The notes: generated by a model not told the origin, from the sequence alone. Shown: positions 1-10,904, counted from the first letter of the stretch. The stretch is DNA of 64,000 nt from Acanthosoma haemorrhoidale (GCA_930367205.1 OV884011.1:123005866-123069865); one strand, 5' to 3'. Made by a program: numbers and translations.

Positions 1-748
1 TGAGTGGAGAGGAGGAACTTTAATTCTGGATAGTTGCTTATATTTGTCATACCTAAAGACTTTTTACCTTTTTTACCAGCTTAATTTGGGGCCCTGCTTC
101 CCGTTTTTAAGAATAATTTTTAAGTAGAAAATTATACATTGTTTTTGAAAGTTGCTCGTTTTATATTCACGTCATTGTATGAATTGATATGATCTACTAT
201 CCATGAATAGTAACAAATACAATCAAGCCAAAAACAAATAAGTCATGACAACCAATGGGCTAACTGTCGAATCTATTTCAGGCGAGTGGGAGGAAAAGGA
301 TTCAGAAACAGGAAAAGGGAAATCAAATGGCACCGTCAGAGAAATTCTTGAAGAACCAATTTTTTCCACCGGCAGTTATATAATAAATAAAATAAAGCAG
401 AAGAAAGTTAGAAATGAATTCAGCGTTGAGTCAATAAATTAGGGACTATTCTAAAGTTGTTAATTTGAAAGAAGTTAAGTTCTTCCGTGGACTAGAAAAT
501 TAGAGAACCTTTTAATGATTGAGACTTCATGTCAACCGGCGATGAAGCTAGTCATTAAATGATAAAATCTTGACCAGTCAATGATCACAATGTCCATGGT
601 GATTAAGAAATGCGTGATGACTTCCACGGTAGTTTATACTTTGCTAATTCCAATAATGATGTTACTGAGAGGATGTAGTAATCAGAGATCTGGTTAACTT
701 TACTTTAAATGAGGTTGGAGCGCAAAAATCAAGTTGATTTTTATTTTT
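1..748. other. AT-rich flank, no recognised gene
   Basis: AT-rich sequence upstream of a Jockey-type insertion. It contains one short open frame (245-442, described separately). No repeat family found elsewhere in the window was recognised here. Confidence 0.5.
245..442 (+). CDS. Unrecognised 65-aa open frame
   Basis: An ATG-to-stop frame of 65 codons, rich in Glu, Lys, Ser and Gly (for example EEKDSETGKGKSNG). I see no signal peptide, membrane segment or known motif. The composition looks more protein-like than most chance frames in this AT-rich DNA, so it could be part of an exon or of an old element ORF. A chance frame remains quite possible. Confidence 0.15.
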   Translation: MTTNGLTVESISGEWEEKDSETGKGKSNGTVREILEEPIFSTGSYIINKIKQKKVRNEFSVESIN

Positions 749-760
749 AATAAAATATGA
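749..760. repeat. Left target-site duplication of the family A insertion
   Basis: AATAAAATATGA is repeated exactly at 1325-1336, immediately after the A-rich tail. Length and position fit target-primed reverse transcription. Confidence 0.7.
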
Positions 761-1324
761 TCCAATCCTTTCAATCAAAAGTTCTGAGAACAATAGTAAA
801 TCCCCCTTATTACGTCAGCAACAAAACCATTAACGATCTTAATATGCCCTACATTCTAGAACTCGTCCCTTCCAAGTTCATGAAATTCCATAGTAACATA
901 TCCAATCACCCTAATCCCGTGCTCCACTCATCCCTATGACCCTCTTCGGAGACTGTGACGGCAGTGGCCTCGTGACCAGCTATAGATCGTGACAGTGGGA
1001 GTCCTGGCAATGGCCAGTTTCTCCAATCATGTCCTGAGCTTATGTGGCTCTCGCGCTCTGTGGTGCCTCCACTGGCTTGAATCCCATGACGCGGTTGACG
1101 GAGGAGAGTGGGGGACTTCCCAAGACTCCGCTTCCTCTGTCGCATGCGAGGGAGGTGACAACCATGTGGCTTTGGGAGGCCTCTGGGCTGTTTGTAAATA
1201 TTGTATGAATGGGCGAGTGAATGATGAATTGTTTACAACAGAACATATATCTCAGTTACTTATTGGCTAATAAGGCAGATTGTTATTTTATCATAATAAA
1301 GTTGTGTAGTAAAAAAAAAAGTAA
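761..1324 (+). mobile_element. 5'-truncated Jockey-type non-LTR retrotransposon (family A), 3' end
   Basis: This holds the last ~59 codons of an ORF2 followed by a ~350-bp 3' UTR and an A-rich tail near 1311-1324. The coding part (to the stop near 937) reads FQSKVLRTIVNPPYYVSNKT and later NHPNPV. That is the signature seen after the RT domain at the C-terminus of Jockey-clade ORF2 proteins. The insertion is flanked by a perfect 12-bp direct repeat, AATAAAATATGA, at 749-760 and 1325-1336, which I read as the target-site duplication. Other copies of the same 3' end lie at 8880-9388, 18628-18754, 24870-25170 and 39298-39465, all in minus orientation. The copy is non-autonomous because nearly all of ORF1 and ORF2 is missing. 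Confidence 0.85.
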
Positions 1325-2160
1325 AATAAAATATGAAAGTTAATATTCAGGTTGTTAGACCATTCAATGATATATTTTGTTTTAAAATTTGATTTTCACT
1401 AAAAAAAAGGGGGCATATTGTAGGGTCGAGAGTTAAATAGAATAAAATAAAGAAAAATATAAGGGAGATAGTTGGAATTTTTTTTTAGTTCAAGATCTTA
1501 CCCTGAGCAATTCAATTGTTTTTTTTTTTTTAACTCAAGCGGGAAAAAGGCAGCAGGAAAAAAGGAAAACAATCATAGCCCTTACCTGACACCTCGATTG
1601 GTTTTGAATCACGAAGGCTTTAGTAACGTCACTCTAGCACTCCTTGAAGAAAATGTAATTGAAGAAATTCCTACCTCCACATTTTTTTAAAAATTACTCA
1701 TAATTTTTTACAATTTGGTTATGACTAAATAATGACCCCAGGAACACTACTGTAATGGAACACTGCGCCTTGGAGATACAGCAAATAAGTAATAGTTAAG
1801 ATTATAAAAATGACTGCAATTTTTCGCTCTAATAAATCGTTTCACAAATACGGCACCGTGCTTTTCCCAGCCGAGGGTCAGTAATAATATTAACCAAACA
1901 AAAATAACAATAATCCATCATACAAATAGAGCTTACATTGCCCTGAATAGTAAGATTCATTTTAAAAAGAGATATTTCTATTGCGATATGGTTCCCTCTT
2001 GTGTTTATACTTATGAATAATTTATTGAAAAAGAAAAATTACTGTAAGGGTACTCCTCAATAGTCGGAGGCCCAGTGACTGGCTCTCGCTGCATAGGTGC
2101 TTTCGTCTCTACATGAGTGTGAGCAAAGAGAATTCATAGTGGTAAGGTCGCTCTTAAAAT
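1325..2160. other. AT-rich stretch, no recognised gene
   Basis: An open frame at 1472-1690 is dominated by Phe and Asn from homopolymer runs and is probably chance. A short motif near 1420-1436 (TGTAGGGTCGAG) resembles one read on the minus strand near 14870-14885; both may be relics of one short repeat. Confidence 0.4.
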
Positions 2161-2167
2161 CTCCTAC

Positions 2168-2250
2168 TCAAAACAGGATAGCTCAGTTGGTATAGCCCCC
2201 AACTAAGCATTAGGAGGTCCCTGGTTAAGTCCCGACTTTACCAGTGATTT
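2168..2250 (+). repeat. tRNA-derived SINE-like head
   Basis: GGATAGCTCAGTTGG matches a tRNA A-box/D-arm. About 30 bases on, GGTCCCTGGTTAAGTCCCG matches a degenerate T-arm/B-box. Spacing is tRNA-like, but I cannot build a paired acceptor stem, so a tRNA-derived SINE or tRNA pseudogene is likelier than an active tRNA gene. Confidence 0.45.
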
Positions 2251-2385
2251 TCTCTTTAGCTTCTAACTATTAATGAGGTTCGTTATGTTTAGACAATTTT
2301 TTTTTTTTCCAGTAAATATAAAATTAAAACAGTAGTTGTTAGATGTGTTTTTTTAAATAGTTATTAGCCTAAAGAGTGAGAAATT

Positions 2386-2460
2386 GGCAGGACCAGAATT
2401 CGAACCCAGTCTCTAGTGATCTGAGTTCAGGCACTATGTCAACCATAGAGCTCTCCTTTC
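2386..2460 (-). repeat. tRNA-derived relic on the minus strand
   Basis: Read on the minus strand, GAGAGCTCTATGGTTGACA resembles an A-box. About 30 bases later CTGGGTTCGAATTCTGG contains a near-consensus B-box. No clean cloverleaf is evident. It lies ~140 bp from the plus-strand tRNA-like head at 2168. Confidence 0.35.
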
Positions 2461-2950
2461 CGATCTAACTTATGTCAGGTTTTTATTTGAAGCGTGTGCT
2501 TTACGTTTCATACAGTAAAAAAAGTCTTTAGTATAAGTAAATTTGCATATACGAACAATAACTATTTGGGGAGTGTTTTGGAAAGAGAATTTTATTACGT
2601 TGATGGGAAATATACTTTTATACCAAACCCATCTTGCCACAATCTATCAAAAGCTTATATAACGTCAAGAAAAACCGTGGAACAATTACACTAACTGCCC
2701 TCTTGACTGTTTATAATTGTTAAGAATAGTCAGTTTGTTGGAATAAACTACATTAGAGCTGATGATCAGTAAATATATAATATATTTTGAAGGGTAAAAT
2801 TATAAATATTACGATGCAATGAAGGTTAGATAGTTGCTAAAATATGTAAAAATAATAAACGTACCTTAAACGAAACGGGTTTTGAATTATTGCCATTTAG
2901 CTGGTAGCATAACTGCATTTCCATAAAATAAAATATTCTATTATGATAAC
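2461..2950. other. AT-rich stretch with one unrecognised frame
   Basis: An open frame at 2494-2694 (+, 66 aa) shows no motif I know. Otherwise nothing recognisable before the LTR that begins at 2951. Confidence 0.4.
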
Positions 2951-3859
2951 TGTAGCGACCGCTAACTACATAAGACAAATCACACTATACTCTATGGTGT
3001 ATATATTGTAAAAAAAATGTAAATAACATTACCAAAATATAAATCATTGTAAATGTCGTAAACATGCACCTGCGAGCCAATTAGTTATATGAGCTGGGGC
3101 ACCAGCTAAAATACCAGTAGCAGGTACTAAGCAACCCAGCCCGCCGAGCGACCCTTACCCAGGTCACGTATCAGTGACACATCTCTTTGTAAGAGGAAAA
3201 AGAAAACCACATACTCAACTTGCATTGGGTACTATAAAACCACAGCTGATTGGCTACTGACGAAGCCAGCAGGGTATTTAAGACCGGTAGTTTGGGAACT
3301 GTATATCATTCTCCTGGGAACTAACTGGCTCGTGGCTGCTCTTCTTGAAACTCTGAAACTTGGTTTCTTCATTATGAAAACCTCTACATCTCTCTCTCTC
3401 TCCTCACCTTGCTACGTTTTATTCCGGCGTTGTCAGACCCCACACCTTCCAAGTGGGAATCTCTGCCTTCGTCTCGCTAAATCTAGCACCTCCTTGGGAG
3501 AGACCTCTCCATAGTGGACAACGGTTGACGTGGTTCTGCAAGCTTACCAAGCAGTGTTCCCCAAGGCGATTCAGTCTGCCTCTCTTCGGTTCACACTCGC
3601 CTTTGGGATCCGGACGGATTTCACCTACTCTCAGATACCGTGTGTGAATTCGTGGCCATTCCAAGACCACACAAACTACCTACACCACCTACCCTATACC
3701 TCTTCTCCTGAACATAGTGCATTATCGGGGCACATACCTATCAAAAATGGAGTCAGATACTAAGACCGTCATGAAACGATTGTCCATTTTGTAAACTTAT
3801 CAACCCTCACTTGTCACCAGGGCTAGGGTTACTAGGCACCCCCTCGCAACGACCCGACA
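2951..3859 (+). mobile_element. 5' LTR of a Ty3/gypsy (CsRn1-like) retrotransposon
   Basis: A 909-bp long terminal repeat beginning TGTAGCGACC and ending CGACCCGACA, so it has the usual TG...CA ends. A TATTTA box at 3275-3280 precedes an initiator TCATTC at 3306-3311, with the A at 3308 (33 bp from the first T). A CCAAT-like ATTGGCTA sits upstream. Near the 3' part is a stem-loop conserved in most copies (GTGG..CATTCCAAGACCAC). The same family occurs at 20522-21321, 34585-35419, 48714-49482 and 51988-52640, with a diverged subfamily at 12609, 15879 and 28340. Unlike the solo copies it is followed by a primer-binding site and gag start, so it is a true 5' LTR. Confidence 0.85.
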
Positions 3860-3861
3860 AC

Positions 3862-3879
3862 TGTTGAACCCGACGTGAT
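3862..3879 (+). other. Primer-binding site, tRNA-Trp type
   Basis: Two bases after the LTR lies TGTTGAACCCGACGTGAT. Animal tRNA-Trp ends ATCACGTCGGGGTCA plus CCA; its complement differs from this site at only about two of 18 positions. A tRNA-Trp primer is a known trait of the CsRn1 group of Ty3/gypsy elements, which is why I assign the LTR family there. The tRNA sequence is from general knowledge, not computed. Confidence 0.7.
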
Positions 3880-3908
3880 CGAGAAGATAGAAGATATCGT
3901 TTCTTATG

Positions 3909-3980
3909 ATGGCTGACCCACCAGCCCCGTCCGACGAAGCATGCTGTGCAAGCATATCTAACCAACAATTACCAAAATAG
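3909..3980 (+). pseudogene. Start of gag, truncated after ~23 codons
   Basis: An ATG 30 bp after the primer-binding site opens a frame beginning MADPPAPSDEACCAS, which stops at 3978-3980. The position after the LTR and primer site, and the Pro-rich start, fit a gag N-terminus. The frame runs into AT-rich DNA unlike the element, so the body of the retrotransposon has been lost here and no 3' LTR follows. Confidence 0.5.
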
Positions 3981-3984
3981 AAAA

Positions 3985-4740
3985 GTGTATGAGAGTATTA
4001 CCAATCATTAGGTAAATAATATTTTTAAGCTCATAGAATTCATTATCAAAACAATTACTTATGTCTAATATTTTGGAGCGCCAATTATTAATTATTATTA
4101 TAATGTATTTATATTCATCTTTTCACATAAAATTCATTTTTAAGGCTAATAAATGACTTCGTAACATTACATTTATAATTTATTGTTTAATATCTGCTCC
4201 AGGCATGATTGTTGATGATTATTAATAATATTTACACTGAGTGCACGAGCACGAGCAGAAAGGTTAATACAGTAAGTTTGCCATAATTCGAGCTGTTGTC
4301 TAAGAATAAATCTAGCAAGCAATTATTTTTGTTGTCTATAAAATTACAATTTCATAGAAAAGAACAAAAAATATGTATTCCTTCTTTTTGGTGAATAATA
4401 GGTTTTTCGGGGTTCCATAAGCTACAATAGTTGCTTAATATTGTAAATATAATACTAAATGTATTTAATATAGTCATTTAGAAAATTATTTGTGGCATGA
4501 GATAAAAATAAAAAAAATTGCCTCTAAATAAACTCAAAATTATTACTCTGGCTTAAAACATAAAAACTCTGCTAGGAAGATATTACAGTGGCTCAAATGG
4601 AAAAGCAAATGTATGGGAGCAAGGATGGGATTTTTACTTAAAAATGTTTTTAAATAATGGTAGTTTTATAAAAAAAAAATTTTTTGTAAGTTACATATAA
4701 TTCTTTTGGGATATTTTGTTGTTTTTTTCTTTTAGTCTTC
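3985..4740. other. AT-rich stretch, nothing recognised
   Basis: No open frame of note and no match to repeat families elsewhere in the window. A weak tRNA A-box-like string near 4590 has no B-box partner. Confidence 0.4.
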
Positions 4741-4744
4741 TGGG

Positions 4745-4990
4745 CTCTTTGAGCTTACTTCCAATCCTAGATCAAAAATAATATTATGTATCACTACTGC
4801 AGTATTTCGAGGCACCAGACCTTTGGAATCATCAAACGGTTGCCTTTCGATTTGTTACTATCTATTGATGATGGCACCCTCATTTGTCGCAGCTACTTGA
4901 AGTGGAAGGGTGGGCAAGGAAAATCGTTAGAAATCTATTAATTTTTAGAAACTTGTGATCTTCGACGGAAATTCACGCATTAACACTGGC
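4745..4990 (-). pseudogene. Possible HARBI1/PIF-like transposase C-terminal relic
   Basis: The minus strand reads VPRNTAVVIHNIIFDLGLE before a stop near 4738. A segment of the form 'acavLHNi' close to the C-terminus is typical of the DDE domain of PIF/Harbinger transposases and HARBI1. Upstream sequence is broken by stops and the catalytic residues cannot be placed. This is a weak, motif-level call and chance similarity is possible. Confidence 0.3.
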
Positions 4991-4999
4991 GAAGTATTA

Positions 5000-5560
5000 C
5001 ATATTTGACAGAGGAATAAACGTTTTCTCACTCAAAGGAAATAATTTCATTACTTATTATGATTTACACAATACCTTCTGTTTTTTTTAATTTTGGGCTG
5101 GAAAGGACACTGACCCAAGTCATTAACTTGATGTTCAGTGGTACAAAACTCAATTTAATATATTACACATATAGTGTGGTTGATCTACATTATTACGGTC
5201 AATAATTAAGACATATAAACAATATATAATAATGAATACTGAACAGACAGATATAACTCAAGTCAATTTTACAAACATTAATCATGGAAAACATAATTAT
5301 GTGATGCTTAACCTATTAACCTAGATAATTAAAATGTAATACATGTGAAAATAAAAAAAAGAATGTACATGTCCCGAAAGTAATTTAGGGGGTTTTAGAA
5401 TCCGGCTATTGACAGGAACTACTTGCAGAACACTTTTACTTAACACAAAAACAATGCTGGGTTTTCGGACGTTTTTCGCCTTAAGCTACTCTACTACTCT
5501 AGTGAAACCTCCCAGAATCACTATCTTGGCGACGTTATTGATGTGACTGCTGTGCCGCTG
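5000..5560. other. AT-rich stretch, possible remains of a gypsy LTR
   Basis: The minus-strand gypsy relic at 5640-6545 ends in a purine-rich run (AGGGGGGGGAGCTC, near 5563-5576) that could be a polypurine tract. Sequence below ~5562 would then be the start of its 3' LTR (TACAGCGGCACAGC). I cannot define an LTR end, and the rest looks like anonymous AT-rich DNA. Confidence 0.3.
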
Positions 5561-5639
5561 TAGAGCTCCCCCCCCTACAAAGGCCTGAAGGAACCTCAAC
5601 TTAACGCTTGATCCTTCGTCCATATTGGCTGGTTGTCGG

Positions 5640-6545
5640 CACTGTCATCTTGGATTGTCTGCTCTCCTTGGTAGTTGGCGTAGGAACTGCTCTTTCAGTA
5701 GCAGCATGTACTGGTACTCAAAGTTGTCTCCGGTGATTTAACTAGGTAAGCTGGCTTGACCCGATCAAGGGTCACTATGACATTTAGGTTGGGGAGTTTC
5801 AAGTACAAAACTTATCCGTTCAACATAACATGAGGTCCCGTGCATGAAGAGATGTTCACTATCCCGCAAGAAAACAGTGCTGCATGCTACCAATGGTTGC
5901 GATGCAAATATACTATTCGGGCTAGTTCTAAAGTCGGCTGAGTTGGGGCGCGGGGAATCTCCCGAATATCATCAAGTAGACCAAATATGGTGGTTGCTTG
6001 ATCCAATATCCCAGCAAACGAATGGTCTGATCATGGACCGGGATGCTATGGTCAGTGTCATCTCGTATCGTTGCACATAGTCCAAACATTACCGCAGGCA
6101 AATTTTTTTCCCCTGTTTTCACATTAAGATATTGAGATTAAGAAGAATATCAATGTCCAGTGTCATAGATCCACTGGACCTTTTTTCTGAGGATGATAAG
6201 CGCTTGTAAGAAGATATTGGCCGTCCTTAAAAAAATCCCAATCTCCAATTGGTGTCCCAGATCTGTTGTCACCTATCTGAGTACACTAAATCTGCAAATC
6301 CATTCCTTGTAAAACGCAGTGGCCATGACTTTGGCCTGAATGTCCTCAACTGGGATCACTTCTGGACACCTAGTGAACTGATCAATGATAGTTATGCAAT
6401 ACCTCATGTTACTTAAAGGTGAAAGTGGTCCGATAATATTGAGATGACCATGTTCTTCCCAAGCTTCTTGGGACCTGTCAACCGGTGTCAAGGCATGGCT
6501 AGGGTTACTTTTCACTTCGGGTATGCCACATCTTGCCCATTATTC
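5640..6545 (-). pseudogene. Ty3/gypsy integrase relic
   Basis: Minus-strand pieces follow the integrase order. At 6515-6273, HLNIIGPLSP then YCITIIDQFTRCPEVIPV matches the start of the catalytic core; the usual first Asp ('HvDivGP') is Asn. Near 6215, LTSAYHPQKKGPVD matches the 'TTAYHPQaNGlVE' segment. At 6110-6040, LPAVMFGLCATIRDD matches 'LPtvLLGLRtawreD'. Near 5770, VTLDRVKPAYL matches the C-terminal 'vsiDRlKPAy' segment. Stops and frame changes separate them, so it is dead. The order shows the element pointed toward lower coordinates. It may belong to the same CsRn1-like family as the LTRs, but no overlap proves this. Confidence 0.75.
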
Positions 6546-6668
6546 TAAATTTTTGTTAAGGCTAAATTGCTATGCATAGATTTAAACAATAAATAGTTAT
6601 TTATTTTTTTATCTATTCAATATTTATCTCTTCCTCATTTTTGTACCGTCAGGCACTGCGTAGTGCAG

Positions 6669-6750
6669 GGTAGCGTAGCCGAGCTGTCTAAGGCGCTGGT
6701 TCAAGGCACCAGTCTCTTTGGAGGCGTGGGTTCATATCTCACTGCTGCCA
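6669..6750 (+). tRNA. tRNA-Leu(AAG)-like, probably a pseudogene
   Basis: An 82-base sequence matches tRNA-Leu. The acceptor stem pairs GGTAGCG with TGCTGCC (with G-U pairs), followed by discriminator A. The D-arm is GCCGAGCTGTCTAAGGC and the anticodon stem CTGGT/ACCAG encloses TCAAGGC with AAG at the anticodon position. A long variable arm TCTCTTTGGAGG follows. Position 33 is C instead of T and the T-loop is TTCATAT instead of TTCGAAT, damaging the B-box. Shape is right, but these changes make normal function doubtful. A better-preserved relative lies at 14118-14199. Confidence 0.65.
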
Positions 6751-6759
6751 ATCAGGGTT

Positions 6760-8700
6760 TATTCTTATTTTTTAATACATATTCTTTGTCATTAATGGCT
6801 AGGTCGTACATATATAAACAGAGTTGGAGTTGGACTTAAATAATAATTTTGTAATTAATTACAAAGTTATTTCTAATTGTTTTTATATATAAAAATGTTT
6901 TAATATCATTAAAAATGAATTCCATATTATTATTAACGTAATCGTATTATATTAATTACAAATTTAACATATTATTTGTCTTTTTAAAACCAACGAAACA
7001 ATAGTTAATTGTTTAACTAATTAAAAGTTGTATGATCTCTAAAATTGATTTTATGACCACCGGACTTGCAACTGACCTGTGCGAACACTTGCAGTTTTGT
7101 AAAATGAAACCATGAAAATATGAACTTAATGCTTGCTAATATAATATGTATAATATAATATATGTAAAGTCTATGATTTTCTTCAAATACCTTTTTTTGG
7201 ATTGCAATACTTTAACCCCTCCTCTTTTCAGCTTGGGAGGTTAGCACACTTCCCTACTGTAGGGCTAACGAAAGTATATAAAATATAATTCACCATTACC
7301 AATTCAAGTAATATTACAAATGTAATTACTGACTGAAATCATTAGTTAAATTTTAATGTAATAAATAATACTAATTGTAATGGTACCTAATTTGTGATTA
7401 GAAATTAAAGTGTATTTTTAATTTATATAATTACAATTACACTGTAGTTGTCATTTAATTTTAATTGTTCGTAACTCTGCTTCAAAGGATATATTATGGC
7501 GTTTCAGAATATAAGTGGGACAATCATCCCTTTCAGCAAATATGTTCCAAACAGTTAAAGGGGAAATAGCAATGTATACATGTTGAGGTGAGTATCATTT
7601 CTTTCAGATTTATGCAATGTACTGGCGTAATGTTCATAGTTTTTTTTTAGTTTAATCATAATTATAAAAATATAATTCATTTTTAATTATAATGGCAATT
7701 TTAACTTTACTGTGTTTGTTTATAAAATTGCGGGAAGAAAATGCCAATCAAATTTTATCCTTTATTACTTTGGGTTCGATTCCCATCGCACACCCCCCCT
7801 CCTTAAAATGGTTTTACTTTACGTAACTGATTCATATCCATTTTACTTGTCACTTAAAACTTTATATTAACGTATTGCTTAAATTTCATAATGTTTACAC
7901 ATGTGAAGAGAGACTTATCAAAATCATTTGGTGACATATTTATAAGAGGGTACCGGTGGTCTAAAAGGAACTGCTTAAAGGCACCATTCTCCCCTTGGAG
8001 GATTTCCCCCCCCCCTAAATTTCTCAACCCAGTTTGGTGAAATATTGTGTGTCATGCAGGTAATGTTGATAGCTAGTTGATACCTTCAGTTTCATCATAG
8101 TTTTTAGTTGGTTCGGAAAAGTATATATCAACCGTAAGACAAACAACTCTGCCCTATTTAATTGACTAATACCACTAATTATCTATAATAGATTTACCAC
8201 TTTTATATTTTCTACTTATATTATTTTGTAGGAATTAAGAAATACTTTCGATGTCGAATCAACATTTGACTAGCCGATTGAAGAAAACCAACTTGTTTAT
8301 TTGCGTTTTACTCCCAAATAAAATCAGGCATATAAATTTGTAATTAGTTTTAAATTCTAAAATAAACAATTGTAAAAAAAAAAATAGTTGAATAAACCGT
8401 TTATGAAGAAGAGATATTGGAAGGTGGTGACAGACGGTGGGTGAATGGGGGACGAGGTGGCGGGAGTGCTTTATATAACATATTGGCTGCCTGCCCTGCA
8501 CCAGCTGACGACGCATACAGTTCACCTTCACTCTGTCGCACTATGTTAAATTTAATTTAATTTTCCATTTTTAGACTAATCTGCCAAACTAACTGGAAGC
8601 AAGGCTGGATTTGAAATAAATCGAAGTTGATATTAGGATCATCTAACACAGGCCTGAGCAACTTAAATAGTTTCAAGGGCTACATTTTAGCTAAACATGC
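6760..8700. other. AT-rich intergenic DNA, nothing recognised
   Basis: About 1.9 kb with many short A/T runs and three poly-C tracts (near 7793, 8006 and within 7790-7800). A T-arm-like string near 7769 (TGGGTTCGATTCCCA) stands alone without the rest of a tRNA. The 90-aa minus frame at 8259-8531 resembles no protein I know. Confidence 0.4.
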
Positions 8701-8765
8701 TTTTAAAAAATTTAAAGTTTTATTCATTTTGTATTTGTATTAAATTTTTTTAATTTTTAAATTTA

Positions 8766-8879
8766 AATAAAGATGTTAAAAAAAAGTTATTAATAACAGT
8801 ATAACAATAAAGTTTTATTCATTTTGTATTTGTATTATTGTTATACTGTTATTAATAACTTTTTTTTAACATCTTTATT
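8766..8879. repeat. Perfect 44-bp inverted repeat with 26-bp loop
   Basis: The left arm at 8766-8809 and right arm at 8836-8879 are exact reverse complements over 44 bases. In addition, 8714-8742 is repeated directly as 8809-8837, overlapping the loop. The right arm ends where the antisense family A tail starts at about 8880. The combination of an inverted and a direct copy around a retrotransposon 3' end suggests template switching during insertion or repair. Confidence 0.85.
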
Positions 8880-9388
8880 GTGTGAAAATTACAGTATGGC
8901 TTATTAGGCAATAAGTAATTGTGATAAATGTTCTCATTCATACCATATTTACAAACAGCCCAATGGCCTCCCAAATCCACATGATTGTCACCTCCTTCGC
9001 ATACGAAATAGGAAGCAGAGTCTTGGGAAGTCCCCCACGCTCCTCCGTCAGCTGCGTCACCGGATACGAGCAGGCTGAGGCCCACCATGAGCACGAGAGC
9101 CTCATACGCACAGGACATAATTGTAGAAACTGGCCATGGCCAGGACTCCCACTGTCACGCATTTATAGCAGGTCACGAGGCCACTGCCGTTTCAGTCTCC
9201 GAAGAGGGTCATAGGGATGAGTGGTGCAGTGCAATGACTGTGCTACAGGATTAGGGTGGTTGGATAGGCTACTATGGAATTTTATGAAATTGGAAGGAAT
9301 GAGTTCAAGAATGAAAGATATATTAAGGGTTTTGTTGCTGACGTAATAAGGGGTATTTTTTATTGGTCTCAGGACTTTTGATTGAAAG
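8880..9388 (-). mobile_element. 5'-truncated Jockey-type element (family A), antisense copy
   Basis: This is the reverse complement of the family A 3' end seen at 761-1324. It includes the coding signature (YYVSNKTLN and NHPNPVA near 9350-9220), the GC-richer 3' UTR and the terminal ...CCTAATAAGCCATA... segment near 8900. A small frame disturbance follows NHPNPV. Its 5' side stops at about 9388, directly against the 5'-truncated start of the oppositely oriented element at 9389. Confidence 0.8.
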
Positions 9389-9875
9389 AGGCATTCAAAT
9401 GTGCCTTAATTGCCAGGAGTACGGCGACACTAGGTGGTACTGCTTTAAGCAGGCTAAATGTGTGAGGTGTAGTGAGCCTCATGAAACCAAGAATTGCCCC
9501 GGGGACGCCTCGATTCCCCTGAGATGTGCCAACTGCGAGGGTAACCATGACGCCTCTTTTCAACAATGTCCCCACCGAATACAGCTCCTACAGGCCGCGG
9601 AGACAAGAAAACAGGCACAAAACATCACAGCCGGGCCGAGAAGGGCCACATACAAGCCTGCTCCCCCTCCACCACGACAGACTGCCTCCTATGCCCGGAT
9701 GGCATCCGGAAACACCAGGGCTCCGGAAGTTCTCCCAGAGCCCCTACCACAGCCCACTAACAATAACAACGATGCCTTGATGACCGTGTTGGTCAGCATG
9801 CTTGCTACTATGAACAAACTAACTGAGGCGGTAACGCAGATGATGAGTGAATTTAAAAAAGAAATATCAAAATAA
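9389..9875 (+). pseudogene. ORF1 (gag-like) fragment with CCHC zinc knuckles
   Basis: The open frame encodes about 160 residues from the element. It starts MCLNCQEYGDTRWYC, continues CVRCSEPHETKNC and CANCEGNHDASFQQC, then has a Pro-rich segment and a C-terminal Met/Asn-rich region. Three CCHC knuckles are the hallmark of Jockey-type ORF1 RNA-binding proteins. In the first, the expected His (GHTR) is Asp, which would remove a zinc ligand. The N-terminal portion is lost at the junction at 9389; the upstream ATG at 9363 lies in the antisense neighbour and is not the true start. ORF2 follows in a different frame immediately after the stop. Confidence 0.8.
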
Positions 9876-10904
9876 ATGGGCACGTTATTCTAAATTACAA
9901 CGTTTGCGGCTTTAGGCCCAAACAAGCCGACGTAGAAGTAATTCTACGGTGCCATTCGCCAGACGTTGCCGTTTTCACCGATACCCGGTAGAAGAAAATC
10001 CACTTCTGCCGCTTCCCGGGTTATACTGCTTACCGCCACGACACTGAAACTATCTCTGGAGGAGTAGCAGTCTTAGTTAATAATGGAATACACTGTAGGA
10101 GATTGCCCCCACCCGTGAACCTAGGCCCCGCCCACTACATAGTGACGCTCCAGCTACGGCTCACGAAGAACATCATCGTGTCAGGAGTCTACAAAAGACC
10201 GAGAGCCGTCTGTGACCCGTACAAGCTCCTGCTCACTACGATAGCTCATGGCCGAAGACACGTCATCGTGGGTGACCTAAATGCGAACCACAGCTGGTGG
10301 AGACATCATTTACAACACTAAGACACCATTTACGGTCATCCACCCAGGATTGCCGACCTTCCGCCACTTCGCGAACCCAGACAGGACCTCCACGCCCGAC
10401 CTACTCCTGACACAACAGCTACACCGAGTCACCGGATTCTCCGCCTTTGACTTTACCACCTCCAACCATCGGCCTGTGCTCTACGAACTAGAAGGCAACA
10501 TGCCAGAGCCGCCTGCTTCTAGATACAGGTACGATGAGGCCAAGTGGGACCTCTACAACCATCTCATCAAGACCGACTTGCCCACAATTACGCCCCTGAG
10601 ACACAACTGGGATATCGATTACACTATCTATCAGCTTCAAGACGTCATTGACAGAGCCACCGATGGATCGATCCCGAAATTTTCTCCGAAGCCGCCTTCT
10701 CTGAGGAAACCCCCGGATCACATTCTACAACTGATTAGACAGCGTAACAATATCAAGAACAGGTGGTTTAGGACAAAAAACAGGGACTTAAAACCAGTTT
10801 TGAATGCTCTCTCAAACCAAGTTAAGTCCCTGATGGCCCAGTGGAAAAACTCGGTTTGGGAAGACCGTCTCACGAGTCTCCATGGCAACCACAAGCAATT
10901 GTAA
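9872..10904 (+). pseudogene. ORF2 apurinic-like endonuclease domain, broken
   Basis: The frame beginning KINGHVILNYN carries the N-terminal endonuclease signature. It is broken by a TAG at 9989-9991, then continues through GGVAVLVNNG and the catalytic motif GDLNANHSWW at about 10270. A frameshift between 10300 and 10330 moves to the next frame, which carries TPDLLLTQQL and the SNHRPVLYEL motif near 10450-10490, equivalent to the SDH motif with Asp replaced by Asn. A linker to the RT (DRLTSLHGN) follows up to a stop at 10902. In the family this enzyme nicks target DNA for primed reverse transcription; here it is dead. Confidence 0.8.

Noticed and set aside
989..1270. 93-aa plus frame and its opposite-strand partners over 906-1246
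   Set aside because: They lie in the 3' UTR of the family A retrotransposon, and the frame is not kept in the other copies (8880-9388, 24870-25170).
7760..7785. Canonical-looking T-arm TGGGTTCGATTCCCA
   Set aside because: No D-arm or anticodon arm at the right spacing and no convincing acceptor stem; a lone B-box match can be chance or a very old relic.
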